In this document: in pieces, positions 16,471 to 24,762 of the stretch
Layout: every line of letters starts with the position of its first letter
Position numbering within the stretch: position 1 is the first letter of the stretch
Assembly: GCA_947630735.1 (NCBI GenBank)
Contig: CANRIR010000012.1
Coordinates: 1 to 49,829 of the forward strand
DNA from: an uncultured Marvinbryantia sp.
Lineage (GTDB): Bacteria > Bacillota > Clostridia > Lachnospirales > Lachnospiraceae
Direction of reading: 5' to 3'
Length of the DNA: 49,829 nt
Notes under the pieces: generated by a model
What the model was told of the DNA's origin: nothing
The model's input: the letters and a program-made list of their open reading frames with translations, nothing else
Database searches by the model: none
Position numbers and translations under genes: made by a program

Positions 16471-17091
16471 CTATGCTCCTTTGTCGCTTATCACAGCAGG
16501 GATTGCCATACACAATATTTTCAGATCTGTCAGGACGCTTGCTTCGTTTATGTACTTATAATCCATTTTCATCCACTCTTTAAACGGAATATTATACCTA
16601 TTTCCGCAAACCTGCCAGTAACAAACCAAGCCCGGTTTCACCGACATTCTTCTTTTCTGCTGCTCGTTCAGTAGCGCCGTCTCATACGTTGGCAACGGTC
16701 TCGGACCAACAAAACTCATCTCACCTTTTAAAATATTGACCAACTGCGGGAGTTCATCCAAGTTTGTTCTGCGTAAGGCCCTCCCAACCCGTGTTACCCG
16801 TGTGTCATTTTTCATTTTAAACGCCGGTCCGTCTAGTTCGTTTTGGACTCCCAACTGTTCGCGAAGCTCTGGGGCGTTCTGAAACATGGTGCGGAACTTC
16901 CACATTCGGAACACTTTCCCATTTAACCCGTTTCTGTCCTGAAAGAAAAAAACCGGACCTGGATCATCAAGGAAGATTGCAAGTGCTGTGATCAGGCCAA
17001 AAGGGATCAGAACAATCAGACCGATCAATGCGAACAGGATATCAAATACCCGTTTACAGAACCGATAACCCGCATTTGGTTCGTTCATCAT
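16471..17091 (-). CDS. Initiating sugar transferase (undecaprenyl-phosphate glycosyl-1-phosphate transferase)
   Basis: About 206 residues; a short monotopic bacterial sugar transferase (WbaP/PglC-like catalytic unit). After FCKRVFDILFALIGLIVLIP, the membrane hairpin, come MWKFRTM, NDTRVTRVGRALRRTNLDE, LPQLVNILKGEMSFVGPRP and VKPGLVCYWQV, all core motifs. It moves a sugar-1-phosphate from a nucleotide sugar to undecaprenyl phosphate, starting the repeat unit. The start is set at ATG 17091 (or 17088), because GAGGTGGGG lies just upstream; the longer open frame overlaps the tyrosine-rich end of the kinase gene and is not expected to be translated. It starts 11 bp after the kinase stop codon. Confidence 0.92.
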   Translation of the reverse strand: MMNEPNAGYRFCKRVFDILFALIGLIVLIPFGLITALAIFLDDPGPVFFFQDRNGLNGKVFRMWKFRTMFQNAPELREQLGVQNELDGPAFKMKNDTRVTRVGRALRRTNLDELPQLVNILKGEMSFVGPRPLPTYETALLNEQQKRRMSVKPGLVCYWQVCGNRYNIPFKEWMKMDYKYINEASVLTDLKILCMAIPAVISDKGA

Positions 17092-17101
17092 TATCCCCAC
17101 C

Positions 17102-17818
17102 TCAGTTGCTGTCTCCGGTTTGGTTTCCATAATACTTTCCGTAATATTTCCCATAATACCGGCCGTAATACTTCCCATAATACCGACTGGAGGAAAGCTC
17201 CACATCGTTCAACACACAGCCAAGGATCTTTGCCCCTGCCGCCTCGATCTGTCCCTTGATCCGCTGGGCCAACCGGTAGCTCACTTCCCCGTCCCGCAGC
17301 ACCAGCACCACGCCGTCGCAGACTCTGGAGACCACTGCGGCGTCGATAACGCTTCCCACCGGAGGTGTATCGATGATCACAGTATCAAACGTGTTCCGCA
17401 CAGCTTTTACCATCAGTTGGAACCGTCCGCTGCCCAAAAGCTCGCTGGGGTTCGGCGGCTTCTGCCCGGCAAACATCATGTAAAGATCCGGGACATTGGT
17501 CCGGCAGATGATGTCGTTCACGGTATTTCGCCCGATCAGATAGTGCGTCAGCCCGCACGGCTGTTTCCCAGACAGGACGTATTTCTGCATGACTGATTTT
17601 CGAAGATCCGCATCGATCAAAAGTGTCTTTTTCCCATTGTCCGCAAAAGCACAGGCCAATTCATAGCTTAAAGTGGATTTGCCCTCCCCGGGAAGCGCGC
17701 TGGTCACGCAGATGGTCTTCACATCCTCGCCGGAAAATTCTATGTTGGACCGAAATGTTTTGAATGCTTCCTGCACCTGAAAACTGTTTTCACCTGTCCG
17801 AACTTCTATGGTCTCCAT
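17102..17818 (-). CDS. CpsD/CapB family tyrosine autokinase
   Basis: A 238-residue BY-kinase that, with the adjoining membrane partner, controls polysaccharide chain length by autophosphorylation. It has the Walker A variant ALPGEGKSTLSYELA, Walker A' LLIDADLRKS and Walker B VIIDTPPVGSV. The C-terminus is a tyrosine cluster of five YYGK/R-type units, the phosphorylation tail. ATG at 17818 gives the standard start (METIEVRTGENSF) with AAGGAG upstream; the longer open frame would run into the chain-length regulator gene. A 31-bp gap separates the two genes. Confidence 0.93.
   Translation of the reverse strand: METIEVRTGENSFQVQEAFKTFRSNIEFSGEDVKTICVTSALPGEGKSTLSYELACAFADNGKKTLLIDADLRKSVMQKYVLSGKQPCGLTHYLIGRNTVNDIICRTNVPDLYMMFAGQKPPNPSELLGSGRFQLMVKAVRNTFDTVIIDTPPVGSVIDAAVVSRVCDGVVLVLRDGEVSYRLAQRIKGQIEAAGAKILGCVLNDVELSSSRYYGKYYGRYYGKYYGKYYGNQTGDSN
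17123..17182 (-). repeat. Five 12-bp tandem units encoding the tyrosine tail
   Basis: Five contiguous 12-bp units of the form TATTAyGGvvrv each encode Tyr-Tyr-Gly plus Lys, Arg or Asn. The unit length keeps the reading frame, so slippage would change the number of phosphorylatable tyrosines without inactivating the kinase. Confidence 0.8.
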
Positions 17819-17849
17819 GTTTTCGCATCTCCTTCGCAGTTTTTCCGCT

Positions 17850-18599
17850 CTATTTCTTGCCCGGTTTCTTCTTTCTGTGCCGTTTTCCCTTGGCTTTGGG
17901 ATGTCCGGCATCCGCCGTCTCCATTCTGGGGATAACCGCCAGGGCAGACAGTCCCAGATATTTCTTAATATCCTCGGAGCTCTTGATGGTGTCGTCCAGC
18001 AGGAACCGGACAATGAGCGCGATAAATACCACCAGGATTCCTATCAGCACTGACACAAGGGCCCAGATCTTTTTGGATGGGGATGCGGGCTCATTGGGCA
18101 GATTTGCCTGTTCCGCCACATTGACTGCCTCCACATCTGTCACCTTTCGGATGTGCGCCGCCGCTGTCTCCCGGATGCTCGCCGCGATCTTCTGTGCCTC
18201 CGCCGGGGATGGATCCTTCACCGTGATGGAGAGAATGCGGGTGTCCGCCATATTTTTAACCGCAACGCGCTCACAGAGATCCTCGTACTCGTCCTCCAGC
18301 GCGCATTCCCTTATCACGTCCTCCAGCACGTCCCGGCTTACGATCAGGGCCTCGTAATCCTTGGTCAGCTGGCTGGACATCTGCATGTCGCTGTAGGTGA
18401 GCGTGTCCATGTTCTGTTTATTCAAAATGATGATCTTCGTAGTGGACTCATACTGCGGCGTGATCAGGAACAGGCATATCCCCATGCCAACCCCTCCGGT
18501 CAGCAGCGCCGCCAGCATAAATACATACCAGCGCCGCGCCATATACAGGAACAGCTCCACCACATTGATCTCTATCACATCTCTGTTGTTATTTCGCAT
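17850..18599 (-). CDS. Chain-length regulator / polysaccharide co-polymerase (YveK/CapA-Wzz type)
   Basis: A 249-residue membrane protein with an N-terminal Wzz domain: cytoplasmic start ending in VELFLYMARRWY, first membrane segment around residues 28-50, an extracellular part with YESTTKIIILN, and a second membrane segment around residues 182-205 (KIWALVSVLIGILVVFIALI). The Lys/Arg-rich end (AKGKRHRKKKPGKK) faces the cytoplasm. It activates the CpsD-type kinase, which is encoded next. The ATG follows the decarboxylase gene by 33 bp. A role in setting chain length is established for the family. Confidence 0.9.
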   Translation of the reverse strand: MRNNNRDVIEINVVELFLYMARRWYVFMLAALLTGGVGMGICLFLITPQYESTTKIIILNKQNMDTLTYSDMQMSSQLTKDYEALIVSRDVLEDVIRECALEDEYEDLCERVAVKNMADTRILSITVKDPSPAEAQKIAASIRETAAAHIRKVTDVEAVNVAEQANLPNEPASPSKKIWALVSVLIGILVVFIALIVRFLLDDTIKSSEDIKKYLGLSALAVIPRMETADAGHPKAKGKRHRKKKPGKK

Positions 18600-18632
18600 A
18601 AAACAGTGTCTCCCGGTCCGGCAGAACGCCTC

Positions 18633-19577
18633 TTACATGGCCATGCTCTGTCTGAAATATTGAATCGTACATTTTAATCCTTCTTCCAAATGGATAGTCG
18701 GCTTCCACTTCAGCTCTTTTTCCGCCAAGCGGATGTCCGGCTTTCTCTGAACCGGGTCGTCCTCCGGAAGCGGCAAATGGATAAGGCCTGACTTAGAACG
18801 GTTCATCCGCAGCACCAGTTCCGCCAGCTGAAGCATCGAAAATTCTTCGGGGTTTCCCAGATTCACTGGCCCCGTAAAACCGTCCCGGCTGTTCATCATG
18901 CGGATCAATCCGTCTACCAGATCATCCACATAGCAGAAACTCCTGGTCTGCGTGCCGCTGCCGTAGATCGTGATATCCTCGCCTCTTAAAGTCTGCATGA
19001 TAAAGTTTGACACCACGCGCCCGTCGTCCTGGCGCATACGCGGGCCGTATGTATTGAAAATGCGAACCACTTTGATATCCACGCCGTGCTGCCTGTGGTA
19101 GTCAAAAAACAGCGTCTCCGCCATCCGCTTGCCCTCATCGTAGCAGGACCGCAGACCGTGGGGGTTCACGTTCCCCCAATAGCCCTCCGCCTGCGGATGG
19201 ACCGCCGGGTCGCCGTACACTTCGCTGGTGCTGGCCTGCAGGATCCTGGCATGGCAGCGTTTTGCCAGTCCCAGCATATGCAGGGCGCCGAGCACACTGG
19301 TTTTGGCTGTTTTGATGGGATCGTGCTGATAGTGAACCGGGCTTGCCGGACAGGCCAGGTTATAGATCTGATCGCATTCCACATATACCGGCTCCGAGAT
19401 ATCATGGCGGATAAATTCAAAGTAGGGGTGATCCATCAAATGCCGGATGTTGTCCTTCCGGCCGGTAAACAGGTTGTCCAGACAGATAACCTCGTTTCCC
19501 TGTTCCAGCAGTTTTTCACACAGGTGCGAACCGATGAAGCCAGCCCCGCCGGTAACCAGAATTCTGTTATGCTCCAT
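18633..19577 (-). CDS. UDP-glucuronate decarboxylase (UDP-xylose synthase)
   Basis: A 314-residue short-chain dehydrogenase/reductase of the UXS type, converting UDP-glucuronate to UDP-xylose with bound NAD+. Visible: [16 protein letters not shown] (NAD binding), [30 protein letters not shown] (UXS signature), [12 protein letters not shown] and catalytic [10 protein letters not shown] (Tyr-x3-Lys), then [18 protein letters not shown] 19577 is chosen over one seven codons upstream because AAAGGAAAAAAC precedes it. First gene of the 13-gene operon. Its substrate needs UDP-glucose dehydrogenase, which is not in this window, so it must be encoded elsewhere. Confidence 0.93.
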   Translation of the reverse strand: MEHNRILVTGGAGFIGSHLCEKLLEQGNEVICLDNLFTGRKDNIRHLMDHPYFEFIRHDISEPVYVECDQIYNLACPASPVHYQHDPIKTAKTSVLGALHMLGLAKRCHARILQASTSEVYGDPAVHPQAEGYWGNVNPHGLRSCYDEGKRMAETLFFDYHRQHGVDIKVVRIFNTYGPRMRQDDGRVVSNFIMQTLRGEDITIYGSGTQTRSFCYVDDLVDGLIRMMNSRDGFTGPVNLGNPEEFSMLQLAELVLRMNRSKSGLIHLPLPEDDPVQRKPDIRLAEKELKWKPTIHLEEGLKCTIQYFRQSMAM

Positions 19578-19668
19578 GTTTTTTCCTTTCGTATACACGT
19601 ATGATTTCTCTCAGATGTCTCCGTTTTCTGATCATCTCAAGAAAAATTATAATTATGCGTATTGTTGC

Positions 19669-19682
19669 ATATAAATTTATAT
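19669..19682. repeat. Palindrome in the operon leader
   Basis: ATATAAATTTATAT is a perfect 14-bp palindrome about 35 bp downstream of the -10 box, inside the roughly 130-nt leader. It could be an operator or simply AT-rich sequence. Confidence 0.35.
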
Positions 19683-19714
19683 TTCAACCAGAATATTTAG
19701 TTTTTATAAATCTA

Positions 19715-19743
19715 ATTATATCATCATTTTTTGTTTAAATCAA
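19715..19743 (-). promoter_or_regulatory. Promoter of the polysaccharide/phosphonate operon
   Basis: On the minus strand TTGATT (19743-19738) and TATAAT (19720-19715) are separated by 17 bp. Transcription from here would give a leader of about 130 nt before the decarboxylase ATG. The 250 bp between this promoter and the ATPase promoter (19744-20006) contains no gene that I can see. Confidence 0.75.
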
Positions 19744-19994
19744 TAAATAATAGTCTTATAAAGTATGTGATAATTCACAAAAATGTGGTACTTTTATGTA
19801 TTACATGAAATGCTGGGTCCAAAGAAATCTGTTTAAATATGCAGAAAAGTTGAGTGTGAAGAGATTCTATTTTTACATAGTTTTCATTGAAACATAAAAA
19901 AGTGACGGGAATGACATGTCAACAGGAAAAAAGCAAGCGGAACGCCGTCCATCCCGTGCGGCGCGTACATTCGTGTATTTTAGTGTGAAAATCC

Positions 19995-20017
19995 GTAAAA
20001 ATTCCATTGATTTTTAC
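19995..20017. repeat. Inverted repeat over the second ATPase promoter
   Basis: GTAAAAAT (19995-20002) and ATTTTTAC (20010-20017) are separated by seven bases and cover the -35 box. The placement parallels the inverted repeat at the other AAA ATPase promoter, though the sequence differs. Confidence 0.5.
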
Positions 20018-20035
20018 ACGAATATTTGTTATGCT
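20007..20035 (+). promoter_or_regulatory. Promoter of the second AAA ATPase/DUF4143 gene
   Basis: TTGATT (20007-20012) and TATGCT (20030-20035) are separated by 17 bp. The ATG at 20066 is preceded by AAAGGGAGGG. Confidence 0.7.
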
Positions 20036-20065
20036 ATGAGTGACTTCTGAAAGGGAGGGACATTT

Positions 20066-21361
20066 ATGTATCGGAAAATCACGGATTTTTTAGAGACATG
20101 GAAAGAAAGCGAACACCGCAAACCGCTGATCCTGCAGGGCGCAAGGCAGGTCGGCAAGACATATTCCATTTTGGAATTCGGGCGCACACACTACGAGAAT
20201 GTGGCGTATTTCAATTTTGAAACGAATCCGAAACTCGCGGAAACCTTTTCGGAAAACATCAGTCCCGGGTATCTGATCCCGATTCTATCGCACATCGCTG
20301 GGCAAACCATCGTCCGGGAAAAAACACTGATCGTCTTTGACGAGGTGCAGCTTTGCGAGCGGGCGCTGACTTCTCTGAAATACTTTTGCGAGGACGCCCC
20401 CGATTACCACATCATCGTGGCAGGCAGTCTCTTAGGCGTTGCGGTAAACCGCACGAAGTTCTCTTTCCCGGTGGGCAAAGTCGATATGAAAACCCTTTAC
20501 CCGATGGACATGGAAGAATTTATGCTTGCGCTGGGGGAGGACGCCCTGACAGAGCAGATTAAGAAATGCTTCCAGACCGACGCGCCCATGCCTTCCGCAC
20601 TGCACGACGCGGCGATGCTGTTGTACCGCCAGTATCTTGTGGTGGGCGGTATGCCGGAGTGCGTCATGCTGTTTGCCCAGACGAGGGATTATATCCTCGT
20701 GCGCCACACACAGGACACCATCCTGGCAAGCTATCTCAATGATATGAGCAAGTACAACAACCTGAATGAGATGAAAAAAACACGGCTCGCCTATGACAAC
20801 ATTACCGTGCAGCTCTCTAAAAAAAATACCCGTTTTCAGTATAAGCTGATCAAGAAGGGCGGACGGGCCTCCGAATTTGAGAATGCCATCGAATGGCTCT
20901 GCCTGTCGGGCATTGTGTCGCAGGTGTTCAGGGTGGAACAGATAAAGAAGCCTTTGGAAAACTACCGTGACATTGACGCTTTCAAGATTTATGTTTCCGA
21001 TCTGGGTCTGCTTGCCGCCAAAAAAAATTTAGCCGCAGACGATGTCCTCTATATGGTGGAGGAGCTGAACGACTTTAAGGGCGGACTTACGGAAAACTAT
21101 GTGCATGTGCAGCTTATGATAAACGGCTACCAGACCTATTATTGGGAGTCCGGGCGCGGAGCGGAAATTGATTTTATCATTCAGCGGGAGGGCAGGCTCA
21201 TCCCCATTGAGGTCAAATCCGCCGACAACACAAAGGCCAAGAGTTTAAAGGTATACATGGACGCCTACAAACCCGCCTACGCCATCAAGCTCTCCGCGAA
21301 AAATTTTGGGTTTGAGGACGGGAAAAAGACCGTTCCCCTCTATGCGGCGTTTTGTATCTGA
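20066..21361 (+). CDS. AAA family ATPase with DUF4143 domain (right flank)
   Basis: A 431-residue protein with an N-terminal AAA_14 ATPase (P-loop LILQGARQVGKTYS, Walker B LIVFDEVQL, sensor-like IVAGSLLGV) and a C-terminal DUF4143 domain that ends in a PD-(D/E)XK-like motif: GRGAEIDFIIQREG then LIPIEVKSA. Unlike the copy at 4166, the E-V-K is intact here, so a nuclease-like fold is more credible, though activity is unproven. It belongs to a different subfamily from the left copy (low similarity by eye). It stands alone, with its own promoter and inverted repeat, and diverges from the polysaccharide operon. Confidence 0.9.
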   Translation: MYRKITDFLETWKESEHRKPLILQGARQVGKTYSILEFGRTHYENVAYFNFETNPKLAETFSENISPGYLIPILSHIAGQTIVREKTLIVFDEVQLCERALTSLKYFCEDAPDYHIIVAGSLLGVAVNRTKFSFPVGKVDMKTLYPMDMEEFMLALGEDALTEQIKKCFQTDAPMPSALHDAAMLLYRQYLVVGGMPECVMLFAQTRDYILVRHTQDTILASYLNDMSKYNNLNEMKKTRLAYDNITVQLSKKNTRFQYKLIKKGGRASEFENAIEWLCLSGIVSQVFRVEQIKKPLENYRDIDAFKIYVSDLGLLAAKKNLAADDVLYMVEELNDFKGGLTENYVHVQLMINGYQTYYWESGRGAEIDFIIQREGRLIPIEVKSADNTKAKSLKVYMDAYKPAYAIKLSAKNFGFEDGKKTVPLYAAFCI

Positions 21362-21435
21362 CCAAAGAAATACAGGGATACGCCGCCCATCTTGTGATTC
21401 GATAAACAAAAGCGGCGGATCTGTTCCAATACCGC

Positions 21436-22224
21436 TCAAACGGCATCCGCCTTCCGGCACATCTCCAGAATTTTCCGGTATTCCAGGCTGCCCCCGAACA
21501 GATCGAGGGCGCTCCCGATGGTTATATGCACGCGGTCATTGCCAAGGCGGCGCAGGCGCTCCACATCCCCGTAGCTGCCCACGCCCCCCGCGTATGTGAC
21601 GGGAACGCCGTGCCAGTTTCCCAGCATGGCCGCAAGCTCCTCTTCTATCCCGCTCGCCTTTCCCTCCGCGTCCACCGCGTGTACCAGAAATTCCCCGCAG
21701 TAGCGGGACAGCTCGTCCAGAACCTGCGGCGTAAGCCGCACGTCCGTGAATTTCTGCCAGCGGTCCGTCACGATGTAGTAGGCGTCCGAACGCCTGCGGC
21801 AGCTCACGTCCAGCACCAGATGCTCCCTGCCCGCCGCCGCGGAAATTTTCTGCAGATTTTCATGATCCAGCCTTCCGTCCCGGAAGACAAAGCTCGTGAC
21901 GATCACATGGGAGGCCCCGTTTTCCAGCCAGAAACCGGCATTGTCGTCGCGGATGCCGCCTCCCACCTGCAGGCCGCCGGGCCAGGCGTGCAGCGCCGCC
22001 AGGGCCTGGCGTTTTGTCGCCTCGTAGTATTCGGAGTGTTCCGGGTTCAGCAGGATGATATGCCCGCCGCGCAGGCCGTCCTCGCGGTAAAGCCGCGCGT
22101 AATAGGCCGCGTCCTGCCGGGACACGAAATTCTCCCGGGCGCGGTTGCCCTCATCCTGCAGGGAACCCCCCACGATCTGTTTCACTTTTCCGTTGTGTAT
22201 GTCGATGCACGGCCGAAATTCCAT
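21436..22224 (-). CDS. hisA: ProFAR isomerase HisA, eukaryotic HIS6 type
   Basis: A 262-residue TIM-barrel enzyme of histidine biosynthesis that isomerises ProFAR to PRFAR. It matches the fungal/plant HIS6 branch, not ordinary bacterial HisA: FRPCIDIHNGKVKQIVGGSL at the start, then NFVSRQDAAYYARLY, LQVGGGI, VIVTSFVF, LDVSCRRR, DRWQKFTDV, FLVHAVDAEG and GSALDLFGG. Start set at ATG 22224 (AAGGAG nine bases upstream), since the preceding open codons overlap the glgD end. No other his gene is adjacent; hisC lies 9 kb away. It probably follows glgC-glgD on one transcript. Confidence 0.93.
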   Translation of the reverse strand: MEFRPCIDIHNGKVKQIVGGSLQDEGNRARENFVSRQDAAYYARLYREDGLRGGHIILLNPEHSEYYEATKRQALAALHAWPGGLQVGGGIRDDNAGFWLENGASHVIVTSFVFRDGRLDHENLQKISAAAGREHLVLDVSCRRRSDAYYIVTDRWQKFTDVRLTPQVLDELSRYCGEFLVHAVDAEGKASGIEEELAAMLGNWHGVPVTYAGGVGSYGDVERLRRLGNDRVHITIGSALDLFGGSLEYRKILEMCRKADAV

Positions 22225-22282
22225 AGCGCTGCGCTCCTTCTGCCCATATGTCCCGTCCGGAAGGGCCGTCCCGTTGTCTTTC

Positions 22283-23425
22283 CTATACCGAGTGGTATTT
22301 TGCAATATAGAACGGGAAACTGTCCGTCCCCTTCATCTCTTTTCCGGCCGACACGGTCACCTTCTTGTCCGTGATCAGGTATTCCACCACGGCTCCGGCT
22401 TCCACCACCGTGTCCTGCATGAGGATGCAGTTTTTCACCTTCGCACCTTTCGCGATCCTCACGCCGCGGAACAGGATGCTGTTCTCCACTTCGCCCTCGA
22501 TCACGCAGCCGTCCGCCACCATCACGTTCTCCGCCTTCGCACCCTCGATGTACCGGGTGGGGTTGTCGTCGCGGATCTTGGTGTAGATGGGCGCTCCGTT
22601 GAACAGCGCGTCCAGATTGTGGTCGTCCAAAAGCTTCATGTTCTCGTCGAAGTAGCTCTTGATGCCGCTGACGCGCGCCACATAGCCCTCGTACTTGTAG
22701 GCCTGCACGTTCAGTTTGGCCAGCTGCGGCACCAGGATGTCGCGCTCAAAGTATTCGTGGCCGTGCACGTAGGCGTCGTCCACCATGCTGATGAACAGCT
22801 CGCGGTCGATCACGTAGATGTTCATGTCAAAGTTTTGGATGCCCCTCTCCCTGCTGTTGATGTAGATCTTTTTCACACGGCCGTTGTCGATGTCGAAGGT
22901 GTAGTAAAGGCCCTTCGTGTTGTCCCGCGCGTTCAGGATGCTCGCCGGGAATTCCGCCTCGTTGTAGGCGGCGGTCACATCCGCGCCGCTGGCGATGTGC
23001 GCCTCGATCATGGCGCTGAAGTCAAAGTTTACCGCGATGTTCGCGTCGGAGAGCACCACGTATTTTTCCTTCTGCGAACGCAGAAAGCCCAGGATGCTGG
23101 CGGTGGCACCCACGCGCCCCACATAGGGCTGGGAGGTCTTCTCCGCAAACGGCGGGAAGATATGCAGGCCGCCGTTTTTGCGCACCAGGTCCCACTCACG
23201 GCCGGATCCCAGATGGTCCATCAGGGAGTGGTAGTTGCTCTTTACCAGCAGGGAAATGTTGGAGATCCCGCAGTTTGCCATGCTGGAGAGCATGAAATCG
23301 ATCATGCGGTAACGGCTCGCAAACGGGATGGACGCCATGGAACGCACGTTGACCAGCTCCGGGACCAGTGCGTCATAGCTGTTTGGATAAATGATGCCAA
23401 GCGCGCTTGTATTCGAATTCAGCAT
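22283..23425 (-). CDS. glgD: Glucose-1-phosphate adenylyltransferase regulatory subunit GlgD
   Basis: A 380-residue paralogue of GlgC typical of Clostridia and Bacilli. It keeps the fold ([35 protein letters not shown], and a C-terminal left-handed beta-helix with repeated hexapeptides such as [19 protein letters not shown]) but lacks the GGxGxRL pyrophosphorylase loop at the N-terminus, which reads [12 protein letters not shown]. It is therefore a non-catalytic partner that raises GlgC activity in making ADP-glucose for glycogen. Start overlaps the glgC end by 7 bp, indicating coupled translation. Confidence 0.95.
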   Translation of the reverse strand: MLNSNTSALGIIYPNSYDALVPELVNVRSMASIPFASRYRMIDFMLSSMANCGISNISLLVKSNYHSLMDHLGSGREWDLVRKNGGLHIFPPFAEKTSQPYVGRVGATASILGFLRSQKEKYVVLSDANIAVNFDFSAMIEAHIASGADVTAAYNEAEFPASILNARDNTKGLYYTFDIDNGRVKKIYINSRERGIQNFDMNIYVIDRELFISMVDDAYVHGHEYFERDILVPQLAKLNVQAYKYEGYVARVSGIKSYFDENMKLLDDHNLDALFNGAPIYTKIRDDNPTRYIEGAKAENVMVADGCVIEGEVENSILFRGVRIAKGAKVKNCILMQDTVVEAGAVVEYLITDKKVTVSAGKEMKGTDSFPFYIAKYHSV

Positions 23426-24627
23426 TGTTCTTCACCGTCCTCTACGTCAGAATTGATCATGGCTTTCGGCCCGATCTTCGCTTTTGCGCCGATCCTCACA
23501 CCGGCTCCCACCGTGGCCACACCGCTCTCGCCGTCCTGCGGCATCGCTCCCACCACGGCGTTCTCACCGATGGTCACGTTCTCCGCCACGATGCAGTGCT
23601 TCACGACGGCATTCGCCTGGATGACGGTGCCGCCCATGACCACCGCGTCCTCGACCACGGCCCCGGCTTCCACCTGGACGCCCGCAAACAGGATGGAGTG
23701 CTTCACGGTTCCCTTGACGCGGCAGCCGTCTGTGATCATGGAGTTTTCCACGACCGCTCCCCTGCTGATCTTGTGGCCGGTCATGCCGCTGTTGCGGCTG
23801 TAGATCTTCCAGTCGTCGTCAAACAGGTTGATGCCGCTGTGCTCCGGATCCAGCACCTCCATGTTGGCCTCCCACAGGGAGGAGATGGTGCCCACATCCT
23901 TCCAGTACCCTTTAAAGTGGTACGCGTACATTTTCCGCTTGTCCCGCAGAAGGTTGGGGATGATATTGTTGCCGAAGTCGTTCTCCGAGTTAGGGTCCGC
24001 CTCGTCCTCCGTGAGATACTTCTTCAGGATGTCCCAGTTGAAGATGTAGATGCCCATGGACGCCAGGTTGGATTTCGGATTCTTCGGTTTTTCCTGGAAC
24101 TCCGTGATCTTGTCGTTTTCGTCCGCCACCATCAGGCCGAAGCGCGGCGCCTCCTCCCACGGCACTTCCATAACCGCCACACTGAATTCTGCTCCCTTTT
24201 CTTTGTGGAATTTCAGGAAATCGCTGTAATCCTGCTTGCAGATCTGGTCGCCGGAAAGGATGATCACATATTCCGGATCATAGCGCTCGATGAACGAGAT
24301 ATTCTGGTAGATCGCGTTTGCGGTCCCTTTGTACCAGTCGGAGCCCCGCGCCTTCTGGTAAGGCGGCAGCACGTGCACCCCGCCGTAGAGACGGTCCAGG
24401 TCCCACGGCTGGCCGTTTCCTATGTACTCGTTGAGCACCAGCGGCTGATACTGCGTGAGAATACCCACGGTATCGATCCCTGAATTTACGCAGTTCGACA
24501 GGGGAAAATCGATGATCCGATATTTTCCGCCAAACGGAACTGCAGGTTTTGCAAGCTTCTGGGTCAGAGCGTACAGACGGGAACCCTGTCCGCCGGCAAG
24601 AAGCATTGCAATCATTTCTTTTGCCAT
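23419..24627 (-). CDS. glgC: Glucose-1-phosphate adenylyltransferase GlgC
   Basis: A 402-residue enzyme that makes ADP-glucose from glucose-1-phosphate and ATP, the committing step of glycogen synthesis. The catalytic loop [54 protein letters not shown] and a C-terminal beta-helix are all in place. Length is normal. First gene of the glgC-glgD pair; no glycogen synthase or branching enzyme is in the window. A conventional promoter upstream was not clear enough to call. Confidence 0.96.
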   Translation of the reverse strand: MAKEMIAMLLAGGQGSRLYALTQKLAKPAVPFGGKYRIIDFPLSNCVNSGIDTVGILTQYQPLVLNEYIGNGQPWDLDRLYGGVHVLPPYQKARGSDWYKGTANAIYQNISFIERYDPEYVIILSGDQICKQDYSDFLKFHKEKGAEFSVAVMEVPWEEAPRFGLMVADENDKITEFQEKPKNPKSNLASMGIYIFNWDILKKYLTEDEADPNSENDFGNNIIPNLLRDKRKMYAYHFKGYWKDVGTISSLWEANMEVLDPEHSGINLFDDDWKIYSRNSGMTGHKISRGAVVENSMITDGCRVKGTVKHSILFAGVQVEAGAVVEDAVVMGGTVIQANAVVKHCIVAENVTIGENAVVGAMPQDGESGVATVGAGVRIGAKAKIGPKAMINSDVEDGEEQC

Positions 24628-24725
24628 ATTTCACACCTCACTTTATCGTACTATGTAAAAATTGTACCATAAAGCAGAAAAAAATGGAAGTTTTTTTGTG
24701 AATAAATATCAGAAATTTTCACACA

Positions 24726-24758
24726 GAACGGGCGGCACCCGAAAGATGCCGCCCGTTC
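24726..24758 (-). terminator. Hairpin after the lipoprotein gene
   Basis: A perfect 12-bp stem (GAACGGGCGGCA and its complement) with a 9-nt loop starts five bases after the lipoprotein stop codon. There is no U-run (TGTGTGAAAA follows on the minus strand), so termination efficiency is uncertain. Confidence 0.6.
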
Positions 24759-24762
24759 CGTT

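Noticed and set aside
17092-17205. Longer start for the sugar transferase
   Set aside because: It would encode a low-complexity peptide from the overlapping tyrosine-repeat DNA; the ribosome site is at the inner ATG.
17819-18013. Longer start for the tyrosine kinase
   Set aside because: The added Arg-rich peptide overlaps the chain-length regulator gene in another frame and is not family-like.
4166-21361. DUF4143 genes as transposases or integrases
   Set aside because: Neither has transposase or integrase motifs, and no terminal inverted repeats or target duplications were seen around the block.
22283-23425. A second catalytic glucose-1-phosphate adenylyltransferase
   Set aside because: The GGxGxRL catalytic loop is absent, so it is the GlgD regulatory subunit.
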